Shown piece after piece: positions 26,817 through 36,420 of a DNA stretch of 64,000 bases. The position numbers and the translations under genes are program-made. The notes beneath the pieces were generated by a model that was given only the letters and a program-made list of their open reading frames with translations, did not search any database and was not told where the DNA came from. Position 1 is the stretch's first letter. Every line of letters starts with the position of its first letter. This DNA is from Defluviitaleaceae bacterium (lineage in GTDB: Bacteria > Bacillota > Clostridia > Lachnospirales > WQUN01), in NCBI GenBank assembly GCA_009779835.1, contig WRBD01000004.1:37258-101257 (forward strand), given 5' to 3'.

Positions 26817-29020
26817 TCCAGTGCTCCTCCCCAAATGTCGTGCAGAATTTTTGCGGGAATATTTATGGCTTTTTCGCCGTTAATTTCCACGCGAAGATTG
26901 CCTTTTCCTGTGACACTTCCGAGCGGTTTCGCGCCCGTGAGCGTTTCGAATGTCTGTTGATTTTTCGGCGAAACGCTGATTATAAAACGCGATTGACTTT
27001 CCGAGAAAAGAAAAGCCGTTGCATTGTCGTTTTGGACAAAAATTTCCGCACCTAATGTGAAAACACCATCGGCGGGTTTTTCAGAGATTACACATTCCGC
27101 AAGCGCGACGGCAATTCCGCCTTCGGAGATATCATGCGCGGAGACAACCAAGCCTTGTTGTATTGCGGAAAGCACAAGATTTTGTACTCGTTTTTCTTCC
27201 GCGAGGTCAATTTGCGGCGGAGTGCCGAAAATTTTTCCGCTTTTTAATTTTTGCAATTCGCTTCCGCCGAAATCCGATTTTGTTTCGCCTAAAACATAAA
27301 TAAAATCGCCCGCGTTTTTGAAGTGTTGTGTAGTGATATGCGAAAGGTCTTCGATTAACCCGACCATTCCTATTACGGGAGTGGGATAAATTGCAGAATC
27401 GCCGCGTTCATTGTACAGCGAAACATTGCCGCCGATTACGGGCGTTTCAAAAACTTCACAGGCTTCGGATATGCCGTCTGCCGATTTTTCAAGTTGCCAA
27501 AAAATTTCGGGGTTTTCCGGCGAACCGAAATTCAAATTATCCGTGACCGCAAGGGGAAAAGCCCCGCTTGCAACAATATTTCGTGCCGCTTCGGCTACAG
27601 TAATTTTCCCGCCGATGTACGGGTCAAGGTAAACATAGCGAGCGTTGCAGTCCACCGTCATCGCTAGTGCCTTGTTTGTGCCGCGCACACGAATTACACC
27701 CGCATCCGAACCGGGCGGAACCATAGTGTCTTCGCGTGCCATATAGTCAAATTGCTCATAAACCCAACGTTTGCTTGCAATTGTTGGCTGTTCAAGAAGT
27801 TCCAGTAAAGTTTGGTTGTAATCCGTAACGGTTATGCTTGCGTCTTGCGATTTTAATTCGCTGTAATATGCCGCTTCACGTGACGGTTTTTGATATTCCG
27901 GCGCGGCTTTTGCAAGAGCGTCCGCGGGAACTTCGGCTTGCAGTTCGCCTTTGTGAAAAATCCGCATCAGCCCGTCGTCAGTTACTTTTCCTATAATCGC
28001 GGCGGTTAATCCGTATTTTGCGAAAATGTCAGTTAATTCATTTTCATGACCGTTTTGCACAACAAGAAGCATTCTTTCTTGTGACTCTGAAAGCATCATC
28101 TCATACGCGTTCATGTTTTCTTCGCGTTGCGGTACATTGTCAAGGTTCAACTCGATACCCGTGCCGCCCTTAGATGCCATCTCACAAGATGATGAAATTA
28201 GCCCTGCCGCGCCCATGTCTTGTACACCCACAACCGCAGGGTTGTCCATTATTTCAAGAAAAGAATCAATAAGAAGCTTTTCCAAAGCGGGGTTGCCTGT
28301 TGGCACGGAAGAGCTTATTTTTTGCGATTCCTCCGAAAGTTCAACGCTTGCGAACGACGCGCCTTGGATTCCATCGCGTCCCGTTGGTGCACCAACATAC
28401 ATAACCAAGTTGCCAACGCCCGTCGCAATTCCTTTTTTTATACCGTCATGTTTGATAATTCCCGCAACCATCGCATTTACAAGCGGATTTCTCTCATAGC
28501 ATGGGTCAAATTGAATTTCGCCGCCGATTGTGGGAACACCAACGCCATTTCCGTAATCGGCAATACCCGCGACAGCTTCTTTTAATAAAAATTTTGTACG
28601 AGGGTTGTCCAACTCACCAAAGCGCAATGAGTTTAACGCGGCAACAGGTGTCGCACCCATCGAAAAAACATCGCGTAAAATTCCGCCAACTCCTGTTGTC
28701 GCGCCCGCAAACGGTTCCACCGCAGACGGGTGATTATGGCTTTCAATTTTAAATACAACCGCAAGCCCGTCGCCGATATCGACAACGCCCGCACCTTCGC
28801 CCGGGCCTTGAATAACACGCTCGCCCTTTGTGGGGAATTTCCTTAAAACGGGCTTGGAATTTTTATAGGAACAATGTTCGCTCCACATCACGGAAAAAAG
28901 TCCGATTTCCGTATAATTCGGCAATCTCCCCAAGATTGTTTTTACGCGCTCAAATTCGTCGTCGGTCATTCCCATTTGTGCGTAGATTTTTTTTTCAGCA
29001 ATTTCATTCGGTGTAATCAT
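26801..29020 (-). CDS. purL: Phosphoribosylformylglycinamidine synthase II (small PurL)
   Basis: The ATP-binding synthetase part of FGAM synthase. At 739 residues it is the small type that works with separate PurS and PurQ subunits, which are not in this window. Marks are [29 protein letters not shown] and [17 protein letters not shown] at the N-terminus. AAAGGA precedes the ATG by eight bases. Confidence 0.96.
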   Translation of the reverse strand: MITPNEIAEKKIYAQMGMTDDEFERVKTILGRLPNYTEIGLFSVMWSEHCSYKNSKPVLRKFPTKGERVIQGPGEGAGVVDIGDGLAVVFKIESHNHPSAVEPFAGATTGVGGILRDVFSMGATPVAALNSLRFGELDNPRTKFLLKEAVAGIADYGNGVGVPTIGGEIQFDPCYERNPLVNAMVAGIIKHDGIKKGIATGVGNLVMYVGAPTGRDGIQGASFASVELSEESQKISSSVPTGNPALEKLLIDSFLEIMDNPAVVGVQDMGAAGLISSSCEMASKGGTGIELNLDNVPQREENMNAYEMMLSESQERMLLVVQNGHENELTDIFAKYGLTAAIIGKVTDDGLMRIFHKGELQAEVPADALAKAAPEYQKPSREAAYYSELKSQDASITVTDYNQTLLELLEQPTIASKRWVYEQFDYMAREDTMVPPGSDAGVIRVRGTNKALAMTVDCNARYVYLDPYIGGKITVAEAARNIVASGAFPLAVTDNLNFGSPENPEIFWQLEKSADGISEACEVFETPVIGGNVSLYNERGDSAIYPTPVIGMVGLIEDLSHITTQHFKNAGDFIYVLGETKSDFGGSELQKLKSGKIFGTPPQIDLAEEKRVQNLVLSAIQQGLVVSAHDISEGGIAVALAECVISEKPADGVFTLGAEIFVQNDNATAFLFSESQSRFIISVSPKNQQTFETLTGAKPLGSVTGKGNLRVEINGEKAINIPAKILHDIWGGALECLLK

Positions 29021-29122
29021 TTTTTTAGTCCTTTCGATTAAAAATAAAATCCAAGAAACATATAAATTAAAAAATTATTGGCGGGGAAAAATCGCAAAGA
29101 ATTTTAGGATTTTCACGCGACT

Positions 29123-29318
29123 TCACACTTTTGCGATATAAATCCACTTAACATCACGAAGAACATTTTCTCTAAACCAATCATCTTTTGAAGACATCAA
29201 CCCCGGAACAGTTACGTAATCAATTTTACCATGTATCAAATTTTCCATGTCTTCCATGAAGTCGCCTAAATTATCGTTTTCGATACCATTTTTAGCGGTC
29301 TCCAATTCATCAATTGTT
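29123..29318 (-). pseudogene. Remnant of an MNT-type nucleotidyltransferase
   Basis: About 65 codons read LGDFMEDMENLIHGKIDYVTV...WFRENVLRDVKWIY, which matches the C-terminal end of MntA-like nucleotidyltransferases (antitoxins of HEPN/MNT pairs). The conserved GSxxxGxxxxxSDxD head is missing, and the frame breaks near 29305. It is therefore a decayed fragment lying between the GNAT gene and purL. Confidence 0.55.
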
Positions 29319-29329
29319 TGCTTGCTTCA

Positions 29330-29818
29330 TCAACGTAACTCCTTATTTTTCCACTCCATATGCACAACAGGAAACGGAAAGAAATCAACGGTTTTTGCTT
29401 CTATCAAAACGAAATTGTTGGCGGTGTACCAATCTTTAAGTCTTGTGTGTTTTTCCCAAATGCTGATTATTATTTTTTTTCCGCCGCGTTCACTAATTTT
29501 TTTCTTGCAAAAATCAACCATTTCTTTTCCGTAGCCCAAATGACGATATGACGGCAAAATAGAAAGGAGGTTCATTTCAAAAATATTTTCACCCCTGTCG
29601 GTAAGTGAAACGAATCCGATTAATTTTTTATCAATAAAGTATCCGAACGGAAAAAAATATTTTGTAAATCTTTCCGCTAACGTTTCATCGGAAATAAAAA
29701 CATTGTGCAAAGGGCAGTTTTCCGGTGTTATTCCAAAATCGTCCGCCACTGTTGCAAAGCTTTGGCGAATTACTTCCGCATACTCGGGAAGATTTTCAAT
29801 TGTTAATGGGCGAATCAT
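29330..29818 (-). CDS. GNAT family N-acetyltransferase
   Basis: A 162-residue cytoplasmic protein with the GNAT fold: N-terminal MIRPLTIENLPEYAEV and the acetyl-CoA binding motif A at LLSILPSYRHLGYGKEMVDF, where the usual QxxGxG/A loop reads RHLGYG. The late WYTANNFVLIEAK is the normal C-terminal strand-helix. The acceptor substrate is unknown. The ATG at 29818 overlaps the purK stop as ATGA, so it is translated by coupling and is part of the purine transcript. Confidence 0.85.
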   Translation of the reverse strand: MIRPLTIENLPEYAEVIRQSFATVADDFGITPENCPLHNVFISDETLAERFTKYFFPFGYFIDKKLIGFVSLTDRGENIFEMNLLSILPSYRHLGYGKEMVDFCKKKISERGGKKIIISIWEKHTRLKDWYTANNFVLIEAKTVDFFPFPVVHMEWKNKELR

Positions 29819-30933
29819 TGCCAAATTTTTGTTGCGTCTGTTTTTTTCAGCGTTTCATCAATATCGCCCAAAATACTAATATGCCCCATTTTTCGTTTAT
29901 CAACGGCTTCGGCTTTTCCGTACAAATGGATTTTACCGTGCCGCAACAGCGGAAGATAAGGGGCTAAATTATGCAAATTGCTTTTATCAAGATGGTCGCC
30001 GAGTATGTTTACCATAACAACGGGCGTGTGAAGGGTGGTTTCGCCAAGCGGCAAACCGCAAACGGCGCGAACATGCTGCTCGAATTGACTTGTAACACAG
30101 GCATCAATTGTGTAATGCCCCGAATTATGAGGGCGCGGCGCGATTTCGTTTATTACTATGCGCTCGTCGATAACAAACATTTCAATTGCAAGTATACCGA
30201 TTGCATTTAAGTTTTCCGCAATTTTTAACGCGTATTCAATCGCCTCTTTCTCAACTTCGGAAGAAATTCCGGCGGGAACAATGCTTTGATGCAGAATATT
30301 ATTTACATGGATATTCTCCGCAATAGGGAATACTTTTGTTTCACCCGCCGTGCTTCTCGCAACAAGAACGGAAATTTCTTTTGAAAACGGTACGAATTTT
30401 TCCAAGATACATTCGCTTGCGTCGGCAAGTTCTTTTGCTCGCGGCAAGTCTGCTTTGCTTCGCAAAACAATTTGACCTTTGCCGTCATAACCGCCCGTTG
30501 TTGTTTTTAAAACGCTCGGATAAGTTATGTTTTTTTCCAAATCTTCCGCGCTCTCAATAAGTACAAAATCCGCAACACGAATTCCCATGTCCGAAATGGT
30601 TTTTTTCTCCAAGAATCTGTGTCTGTTGATTTTTAAAACCTCGCTACCCTGTGGCAAATACGCATTTTCTTCAAGCCACGTTAACGCATGGTAGTCGATA
30701 TTTTCAAATTCGTAAGTAACAACGTCGCTGACTTCCGCAAGTTTTTTTATTGCCTCAAGGTCATTATATGCCGCCGTAATTTCAATATCAGCAACCTGAC
30801 CGCACGGACAATTCGGCGTTGGGTCAAGCACCGCAACGAAATATCCCATAGCCTTCGCCGCAAGACACATCATGCGCCCAAGCTGACCGCCGCCTATTAT
30901 TCCGATGGTTTGGTATGGTTGAATTATTTTCAT
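29815..30933 (-). CDS. purK: 5-(carboxyamino)imidazole ribonucleotide synthase
   Basis: ATP-grasp enzyme converting AIR, bicarbonate and ATP to N5-CAIR. It opens with TIGIIGGGQLGRMM and contains KTTTGGYDGKGQ and the metal-binding VINEIAPRPHNSGHYT. It has 372 residues. GGAGGG precedes the ATG, which directly follows the purE stop (TAAATG). Confidence 0.96.
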   Translation of the reverse strand: MKIIQPYQTIGIIGGGQLGRMMCLAAKAMGYFVAVLDPTPNCPCGQVADIEITAAYNDLEAIKKLAEVSDVVTYEFENIDYHALTWLEENAYLPQGSEVLKINRHRFLEKKTISDMGIRVADFVLIESAEDLEKNITYPSVLKTTTGGYDGKGQIVLRSKADLPRAKELADASECILEKFVPFSKEISVLVARSTAGETKVFPIAENIHVNNILHQSIVPAGISSEVEKEAIEYALKIAENLNAIGILAIEMFVIDERIVINEIAPRPHNSGHYTIDACVTSQFEQHVRAVCGLPLGETTLHTPVVMVNILGDHLDKSNLHNLAPYLPLLRHGKIHLYGKAEAVDKRKMGHISILGDIDETLKKTDATKIWQ

Positions 30934-31422
30934 TTAACCCTCCAAGGTGTGCGAATTTAAGACCGTATCGCGAACTTCCGCACGGTAATTTTCCATTTTC
31001 CCAAAAACAGTGCTGTCGAACGCGCCGATTATTCTTGCCGCCATCAATCCCGCGTTTGTTGCGCCTGCAACGCCGATTGCCATTGTTGCAACGGGAACTG
31101 CTGCGGGCATTTGTACAATTGAAAGCAACGAGTCGATTCCGCTTAACGCCCGCGATTGTACCGGAACGCCGATTACCGGAAGCGAGGTATATGAAGCGGT
31201 CATTCCGGGCAAATGTGCCGCGCCACCCGCGCCCGCAATGATTACTTTTATTCCCCGTGCGGCGGCAGTTTTTGCGTATTCTGCCATAAGCTCCGGTGTG
31301 CGGTGCGCGGAAACTACTTTTTTTTCATATGGTATTTGCATTTCGTCAAGGATTTTGCACGCGTGTTGCATTGTTTCCCAGTCCGACTTGCTTCCCATTA
31401 TCACTCCGACTTGTGGGTTCAT
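30934..31422 (-). CDS. purE: N5-carboxyaminoimidazole ribonucleotide mutase
   Basis: Moves the carboxyl group of N5-CAIR to give CAIR. This is class I PurE, 162 residues, with [14 protein letters not shown], the catalytic VSAHRTPE and the loop [10 protein letters not shown]. It is the first gene of the minus-strand purine cluster. Confidence 0.96.
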   Translation of the reverse strand: MNPQVGVIMGSKSDWETMQHACKILDEMQIPYEKKVVSAHRTPELMAEYAKTAAARGIKVIIAGAGGAAHLPGMTASYTSLPVIGVPVQSRALSGIDSLLSIVQMPAAVPVATMAIGVAGATNAGLMAARIIGAFDSTVFGKMENYRAEVRDTVLNSHTLEG

Positions 31423-31449
31423 TCTTTATTCTACCTCGCTTTCATTTCT

Positions 31450-31478
31450 ATTATAAATTTTTAGAACGAGATATTAAA
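31450..31478 (-). promoter_or_regulatory. Promoter for the purine cluster
   Basis: A perfect TATAAT (31455-31450, minus strand) is preceded after 17 bp by TTTAAT, a weak -35. I found no CGAAC-type PurBox and no purine riboswitch in the 241-base gap, so the mode of purine control is not visible. Confidence 0.5.
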
Positions 31479-31568
31479 GGGCTTACACAAATCGTGCAAA
31501 TATTTAGCGAATTTTACGGAATGATAAATGCGAAATATTTTTCGACATAAGATTCTCTACGGCATTAT

Positions 31569-31597
31569 TTGAAAATAAAGGAATAAAGGGTTAAAAT
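31569..31597 (+). promoter_or_regulatory. Promoter of speA
   Basis: TTGAAA, a 17-bp spacer and TAAAAT, each one base from consensus, about 67 bases upstream of the speA start. Confidence 0.65.
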
Positions 31598-31663
31598 AGC
31601 GACTGAGATGTGAAAACGGAAGAACTAATAAATGCTCGGTAATCCGGAGGAGAGAGATAATAA

Positions 31664-33112
31664 TTGAATCAAAATAAAACCCCAATCTGCGCCGCTCTTG
31701 AGGAACTCGAAAGCAACCGCATTATTCCTTTTGATGTGCCCGGGCATAAGAGGGGCAAGGGTAGTAGTAATTTGCGTGAATTTTTGGGGAAGAAGTGTCT
31801 TTCTATTGACGTGAATTCCATGAAACCGCTGGATAATTTGTGCCATCCTGTTTCTGTTATAAAAGAAGCGGAGGAGTTGGCGGCGGCGGCTTTTGGGGCG
31901 GCGAAGGCGTTTATTATGGTTGGCGGCACGACAAGTGCCGTTCAAGCCATGATTTTTTATGCCGTTAAACGCGGCGAAAAAATTATTTTACCGCGAAATG
32001 TTCATCGAAGTGTACTTAACTCGCTGGTTTTGTGCGGCGCGATTCCTGTGTATATCGAGTGCAAGTCCAGCGAACGGCTTGGGATTGCGATGGGGAGTTC
32101 GCTTGCGGCGGTTGAGCGCGCCATTCGTGAAAACCCCGACGCAAAGGCTGTTGTTGTTAATAACCCGACATATTACGGCATTTGCTCCGATGTTGCGGGC
32201 ATTGCAAAGCTTGCGCACGAGCATGGCATGATTCTTCTTGCGGACGAAGCGCATGGGACGCATTTTTATTTTTCAAATACGCACGAAAGTTTGCCTAGAG
32301 CCGCAATTTCCGCCGGAGCAGACATGGCGGCTGTCAGTATGCACAAATCGGGCGGCTCGCTTACACAGAGTTCGTTTTTGCTTTGCGGCGAAAACATAAA
32401 CTCAAACTATATGCGGCAAATAATAAATTTGACGCAAACAACAAGCGCGTCTTATCTTTTAATGAGTAGCCTTGATATTTCTCGAAGCAATCTCGCGCTT
32501 AACGGGAAAAAAATTTTTGCCGATGTTTTGAGTCTTACAAATTATGCCCGCGAAGAGATAAATAAAATGGGCGGTTATTACGCTTTCTCTGACGAATTAA
32601 TCGACAATGATACGGTTTTCAATTTTGACAAAACGAAACTTGCCGTGAACACGTTGCGAATAGGGCTTGCAGGCATTGAAGTTTATGACATTCTACGCGA
32701 CGAATACGATATTCAAATCGAATTCGGAGATATAGGCAATATTCTGGCGTATGTATCAATCGGCGATAATTTTAAAAATATTGAAATGTTAATCAGCGCG
32801 CTTGCGGAAGTAAAGCGGCGTTTTTCCCGTTCCGAAATGGATATAATGAAACAAGAATACATCTCGCCGATTGTTCGCACCGCACCGCAAGAGGCCTTTT
32901 ACAGTCCGCATAAAAGTCTTCCGCTTGCGCAAAGTGTGGGAAAAATTTGCGCCGAATTTGTTATGTGTTATCCTCCCGGCATTCCGATTATCGCTCCCGG
33001 CGAGGAAATTACAAAAGACATCGTAAACTATATTTCATACGCGAAAGAAAAAGGATGTTCCCTCACCGGCCCAGAGGATATGAGCATTGAAAATATTAAT
33101 GTGTTGGAATAA
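31664..33112 (+). CDS. speA: Arginine/lysine/ornithine decarboxylase (SpeA-like)
   Basis: A PLP fold-type I decarboxylase of 482 residues, the short Bacillus SpeA/YaaO type without the N-terminal wing domain. The PLP lysine is in SMHKSGGSLTQSS, the cofactor aspartate in LLADEAHGTH and the start region reads IPFDVPGHKRGKG. The neighbouring agmatinase and spermidine synthase suggest arginine as the substrate, giving agmatine. The start is TTG with GGAGGAGAG upstream. Confidence 0.9.
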   Translation: MNQNKTPICAALEELESNRIIPFDVPGHKRGKGSSNLREFLGKKCLSIDVNSMKPLDNLCHPVSVIKEAEELAAAAFGAAKAFIMVGGTTSAVQAMIFYAVKRGEKIILPRNVHRSVLNSLVLCGAIPVYIECKSSERLGIAMGSSLAAVERAIRENPDAKAVVVNNPTYYGICSDVAGIAKLAHEHGMILLADEAHGTHFYFSNTHESLPRAAISAGADMAAVSMHKSGGSLTQSSFLLCGENINSNYMRQIINLTQTTSASYLLMSSLDISRSNLALNGKKIFADVLSLTNYAREEINKMGGYYAFSDELIDNDTVFNFDKTKLAVNTLRIGLAGIEVYDILRDEYDIQIEFGDIGNILAYVSIGDNFKNIEMLISALAEVKRRFSRSEMDIMKQEYISPIVRTAPQEAFYSPHKSLPLAQSVGKICAEFVMCYPPGIPIIAPGEEITKDIVNYISYAKEKGCSLTGPEDMSIENINVLE

Positions 33113-33122
33113 AGGTTGACTT

Positions 33123-33309
33123 ATGAATATTAGATTACAGAAAAAGGGGGATTGCTACACTTTTATTAAACGCGGCAAAAGAATGGGCAAAGAAACGGAA
33201 TCTTGATTATGTAGAACTAAATGTAATGTCTGAAAATGAAAATGCCGCCCGACTTTATACGAACGAAGGATTTCAAGCAGTATCGAGTACAGTGAGATAC
33301 ACATTATAA
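33123..33309 (+). pseudogene. GNAT acetyltransferase remnant
   Basis: A start-like MNIRLQKKG runs to a G-tract at about 33147-33150. One frame over, the sequence continues GIATLLLNAAKEWAKKRN and ENENAARLYTNEGF to a TAA at 33309, which are the motif A/B and C-terminal parts of a GNAT protein. The middle of the domain is missing, so this is an internally deleted and frameshifted gene. Confidence 0.65.
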
Positions 33310-33337
33310 GTATCGGTGTGATTTTGAGGTGAGATGA

Positions 33338-35560
33338 ATGGTCGTAAGAACAAACATACATTCCATAAATGCCCACAGAAACCTCAAAAACGTAGGGTTA
33401 CGGCAAACGCAAGCCGCGCAGAGATTATCGTCCGGTTTTCGTGTAAATTCCGCGGCGGACGACGCGGCGGGTCTTGCGATATCCGAAACTATGCGGGCGC
33501 AAATTCTCGGGTTAGACCAAGCGTGGCGCAATGCGCAGGATGCGATAGCCTTGGTACAAACAGCGGAAGGCGGCATAGCCACAATTAACGAAATGATTAT
33601 CCGAATGCGCGAACTTGTGGTTCAAGCCGCGAATGATACACTCGTGATTTGCAACCGCGAAATGATTCAACACGAAATAGACCAACTTATTCAAGAAATT
33701 GACGCGCTTTCCGAACGTGTGCAATTCAACACAATGCATTTACTGCGCGGGGATTATGCAAGGCCGCTTGCGCCGGACAACAGTATTATTGCTTTGCCTT
33801 CTCCCGTGATTAACCCGTCTCCCGCAACGGAAGCAATTCAACCGATAAGTGCGCAACCGGAACCCACCTTATTAATTCACGCCGGGAATTTCCTAAGTAA
33901 CGAATATTCCGAATTTTGGAGCGTGTGCGCAAACGGTGTGTTAACCATTCACGACGGTCCTAATCTTCATGTAATTCAAATTAACGGCGAGGGCTTGAAC
34001 GCGCTTGGGCTTAGCCGCATTGTTGTGGAGAGCGAAAGCCGTGGGTGGATAAGGGACATTATTCTTAATGACGTAAATATAAACACGAATTCCGGGCCGG
34101 CTATAACCTTAGCGCATGAATCAAACGTGTCTCTGTGGCTTGCGCCGAACAGTACAAATATAATGACATCAACGCATATCGGTTCTGCCGGGGTTCAAGC
34201 GATGGGAAATTTTTTAAATTTTCGCGGTGAAGGCAGTCTTACAGCAAATGGCGGACTGAATGGTGCAGGCATTGGCGGCGGCAACGGAAGTAGTACCAAC
34301 AATATCTTTTTTACTGACAACGTAACTGTGACCGCTATGGGTGGCAACAACGGCGCGGGCATAGGCGGTGGTAACAGCGGTGACGGTAATCGTATTTATA
34401 TCGAAGGCAACGCAAATGTGAACGCTATGGGCGGTAGCAGCGGTGCCGGCATAGGCGGCGGTGCTAATGGCGGAGGAAGTAATGATATTACCGTCGGCGG
34501 CAATGCAAACTTAATCGCTATGGGAGGTATCGGCGGCGCGGGTATCGGTGGTGGTTGGGGGGGTAACAACACGTTAATTGATATTTGGGGGAGCGCAAAT
34601 GTCATTGCCTCGGGCGGTGACGGCGGTGCGGGCGTAGGCGGCGGATTAACCGGCAATGGCGGAAACATTCACATCAGTGGCGACGCAAATGTAACCGCCT
34701 GGGGCGGCACCAACGGTGCGGGCATAGGCGGCGGAGGTATTGGCAACGGCGGGCAACTCTTTATGTCGGGCGGCTTGCTGGAAATTACCGGAGGTGGTAT
34801 AGGCGGGGGTTTAAATGCAAACAATCACGGCACAACCTTTTATGGAGACGGAAACATTTCTTTCGGCAACAACGAACCCAATATTCCGGGCGGTGTGTGG
34901 GATTTTAACGCAAATGAGCTTTTTCACTATCCCGTATTATCGGGATTCCCGCCGAATCAGGCCGTTAAATTCGGTTTATACGTGCAGGGTACGTTACGGA
35001 ATTTCAGCGCGATAACTGATAGCAACGGAAATGTCTTTGTATGGCTGCCCGAGCCTCCCGAAAGCGGACCTATACTACCGCCAAACGGAAACGGCAACAA
35101 CGGCAAAACACAACCCCTTCCTGTACCGGTAGAAAGACGCGGTTTTTGGTTTCAAACGGGTGCGAACGCAAAACAAGGCATGACACTTTACATTGAGAAC
35201 ATAAACGCCCACTCGCTTGGGCTAAAGGCGAAAGACGGAACCCCGCTAGTAAATGTTTTGAAAAATTCCGGTGCGGATATTTCTCCGGTGCTGGAAATTT
35301 TAGACGATGCTCTGTTAATTACCACAGGTCAACGTGCAGTGTTGGGTGCAATCCAAAACCGATTGGAATTTACGTCTCAAAATCTGCTAATTTCCTCCGA
35401 AAACCTAACCGAAGCAGAATCCCGCATACGCAACGCGGATATGGCACGCGAAATGGCGGCATTCACCATGTCAAACGTACTAAGGCAAGCGGCAATCTCT
35501 ATGCTTGCGCAAGCAAACCAGCTTACAGAAGCGGTTTTGCAACTTCTAAATGTGGAGTGA
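33338..35560 (+). CDS. Flagellin with a large glycine-rich beta-helix insert
   Basis: A 740-residue filament protein, about twice the usual size. The ends are standard flagellin: residues 1-140 (INAHRNLKNVG, QRLSSGFRVNSAADDAAGLA) and the last ~100 (RIRNADMAREMAAFT, ANQLTEAVLQLLN). Between them, 34160-34830 encodes six 30-residue repeats, each with GAGIGGG or GAGVGGG and a following short strand ending NANVxAxGG, which predicts a parallel beta-helix displayed on the filament. A linker rich in Pro and Asn-Gly follows. GAGGTG precedes the ATG. No sigma-D promoter was recognised. The gene lies inside the polyamine cluster, six bases before speE. Its filament role is inferred from the conserved ends. 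Confidence 0.92.
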   Translation: MVVRTNIHSINAHRNLKNVGLRQTQAAQRLSSGFRVNSAADDAAGLAISETMRAQILGLDQAWRNAQDAIALVQTAEGGIATINEMIIRMRELVVQAANDTLVICNREMIQHEIDQLIQEIDALSERVQFNTMHLLRGDYARPLAPDNSIIALPSPVINPSPATEAIQPISAQPEPTLLIHAGNFLSNEYSEFWSVCANGVLTIHDGPNLHVIQINGEGLNALGLSRIVVESESRGWIRDIILNDVNINTNSGPAITLAHESNVSLWLAPNSTNIMTSTHIGSAGVQAMGNFLNFRGEGSLTANGGLNGAGIGGGNGSSTNNIFFTDNVTVTAMGGNNGAGIGGGNSGDGNRIYIEGNANVNAMGGSSGAGIGGGANGGGSNDITVGGNANLIAMGGIGGAGIGGGWGGNNTLIDIWGSANVIASGGDGGAGVGGGLTGNGGNIHISGDANVTAWGGTNGAGIGGGGIGNGGQLFMSGGLLEITGGGIGGGLNANNHGTTFYGDGNISFGNNEPNIPGGVWDFNANELFHYPVLSGFPPNQAVKFGLYVQGTLRNFSAITDSNGNVFVWLPEPPESGPILPPNGNGNNGKTQPLPVPVERRGFWFQTGANAKQGMTLYIENINAHSLGLKAKDGTPLVNVLKNSGADISPVLEILDDALLITTGQRAVLGAIQNRLEFTSQNLLISSENLTEAESRIRNADMAREMAAFTMSNVLRQAAISMLAQANQLTEAVLQLLNVE
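34160..34830 (+). repeat. Six tandem 90-bp repeats in the flagellin gene
   Basis: GAGIGGG-coding blocks start near 34262, 34352, 34442, 34535, 34625 and 34715, so the period is 90 bp with one 93-bp unit; a degenerate GGGIGGG copy ends the array. Confidence 0.85.
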
Positions 35561-35565
35561 TTTTT

Positions 35566-36420
35566 TTGGAATTATGGTTCAGTGAAATGCACACGTCTAA
35601 TGTGAAACTTTCCGTTAAAGTGGAGCGTCAACTTTGTTCGGTGCAAAGCAAGTATCAGCGGATTGATATTTTTGAATCACCCGAGTTCGGGCGGTTTCTG
35701 ACGCTCGATGGCTTTATGATGCTTACGGAAAAAGACGAATTTATTTACCATGAAATGATTACGCACGTACCTATGGCGGTTCATTTGTCAGCGAAAAATG
35801 TTTTAGTAATCGGCGCGGGCGACGGTGGTGTTATGCGCGAGCTTTCCAAGTACAAGCAAATTAAAAAAATAGACGTAGCGGAAATTGACAGCGAAGTTGT
35901 GCGGCTTTGCAAAGAATTTTTGCCAAAAACCGCCATCGATTTTGATGACCCGCGCGTAAATATTTTTTATGAAGATGGATTAAAATTTGTGCGAAGCCGC
36001 GATAATGAATATGACATTATTATCGTGGACTCCACAGACCCGTTTGGCCCGGGAGAAGGTCTTTTTTCAAAGGAATTTTACGGCAACTGCTTTAAGGCGT
36101 TAAAGCCCGACGGTATTTTAATAAATCAACACGAAAGCCCGTTCTACGAAAAAGACGCACAAATTGTTAAGCGAGCGCACAAGCGTATTGTACAATCATT
36201 TGAAATAAGCCGCGTTTATCAGGCGCACATTCCAACGTATCCTTCCGGACACTGGCTCTTTGGTTTTGCGTCAAAAGGAATTCACCCGACAAAAAATCTT
36301 GATGCCGCCGCGTGGAATGCACTTCAAATTAATACGCGATATTACAATACAAACCTTCATAAAGGCGCGTTTTATCTGCCTTGCTATGTAGAGGAGCTTT
36401 TAAGTGATGTTGAAAACTGA
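35566..36420 (+). CDS. speE: Polyamine aminopropyltransferase (spermidine synthase)
   Basis: Transfers an aminopropyl group from decarboxylated SAM to putrescine. The TTG at 35566 gives the conserved start MELWFSE and has GGAG upstream in the end of the flagellin gene. Family blocks are LDGFMMLTEKDEFIYHEM, VIGAGDGGVMRELSK, DSTDPFGPGEGLF and the late IPTYPSGHW. It has 284 residues. It overlaps the start of speB by 14-17 bases. Confidence 0.95.
   Translation: MELWFSEMHTSNVKLSVKVERQLCSVQSKYQRIDIFESPEFGRFLTLDGFMMLTEKDEFIYHEMITHVPMAVHLSAKNVLVIGAGDGGVMRELSKYKQIKKIDVAEIDSEVVRLCKEFLPKTAIDFDDPRVNIFYEDGLKFVRSRDNEYDIIIVDSTDPFGPGEGLFSKEFYGNCFKALKPDGILINQHESPFYEKDAQIVKRAHKRIVQSFEISRVYQAHIPTYPSGHWLFGFASKGIHPTKNLDAAAWNALQINTRYYNTNLHKGAFYLPCYVEELLSDVEN

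Noticed and set aside
31423..31663. Purine riboswitch or PurR box in front of purE
   Set aside because: I found neither the conserved purine-aptamer core nor a CGAAC-type PurBox; only a plain promoter is supported.
33113..33337. Sigma-D promoter for the flagellin gene
   Set aside because: No TAAA-N15-GCCGATAA-like sequence was found in the gap, so I do not claim one.
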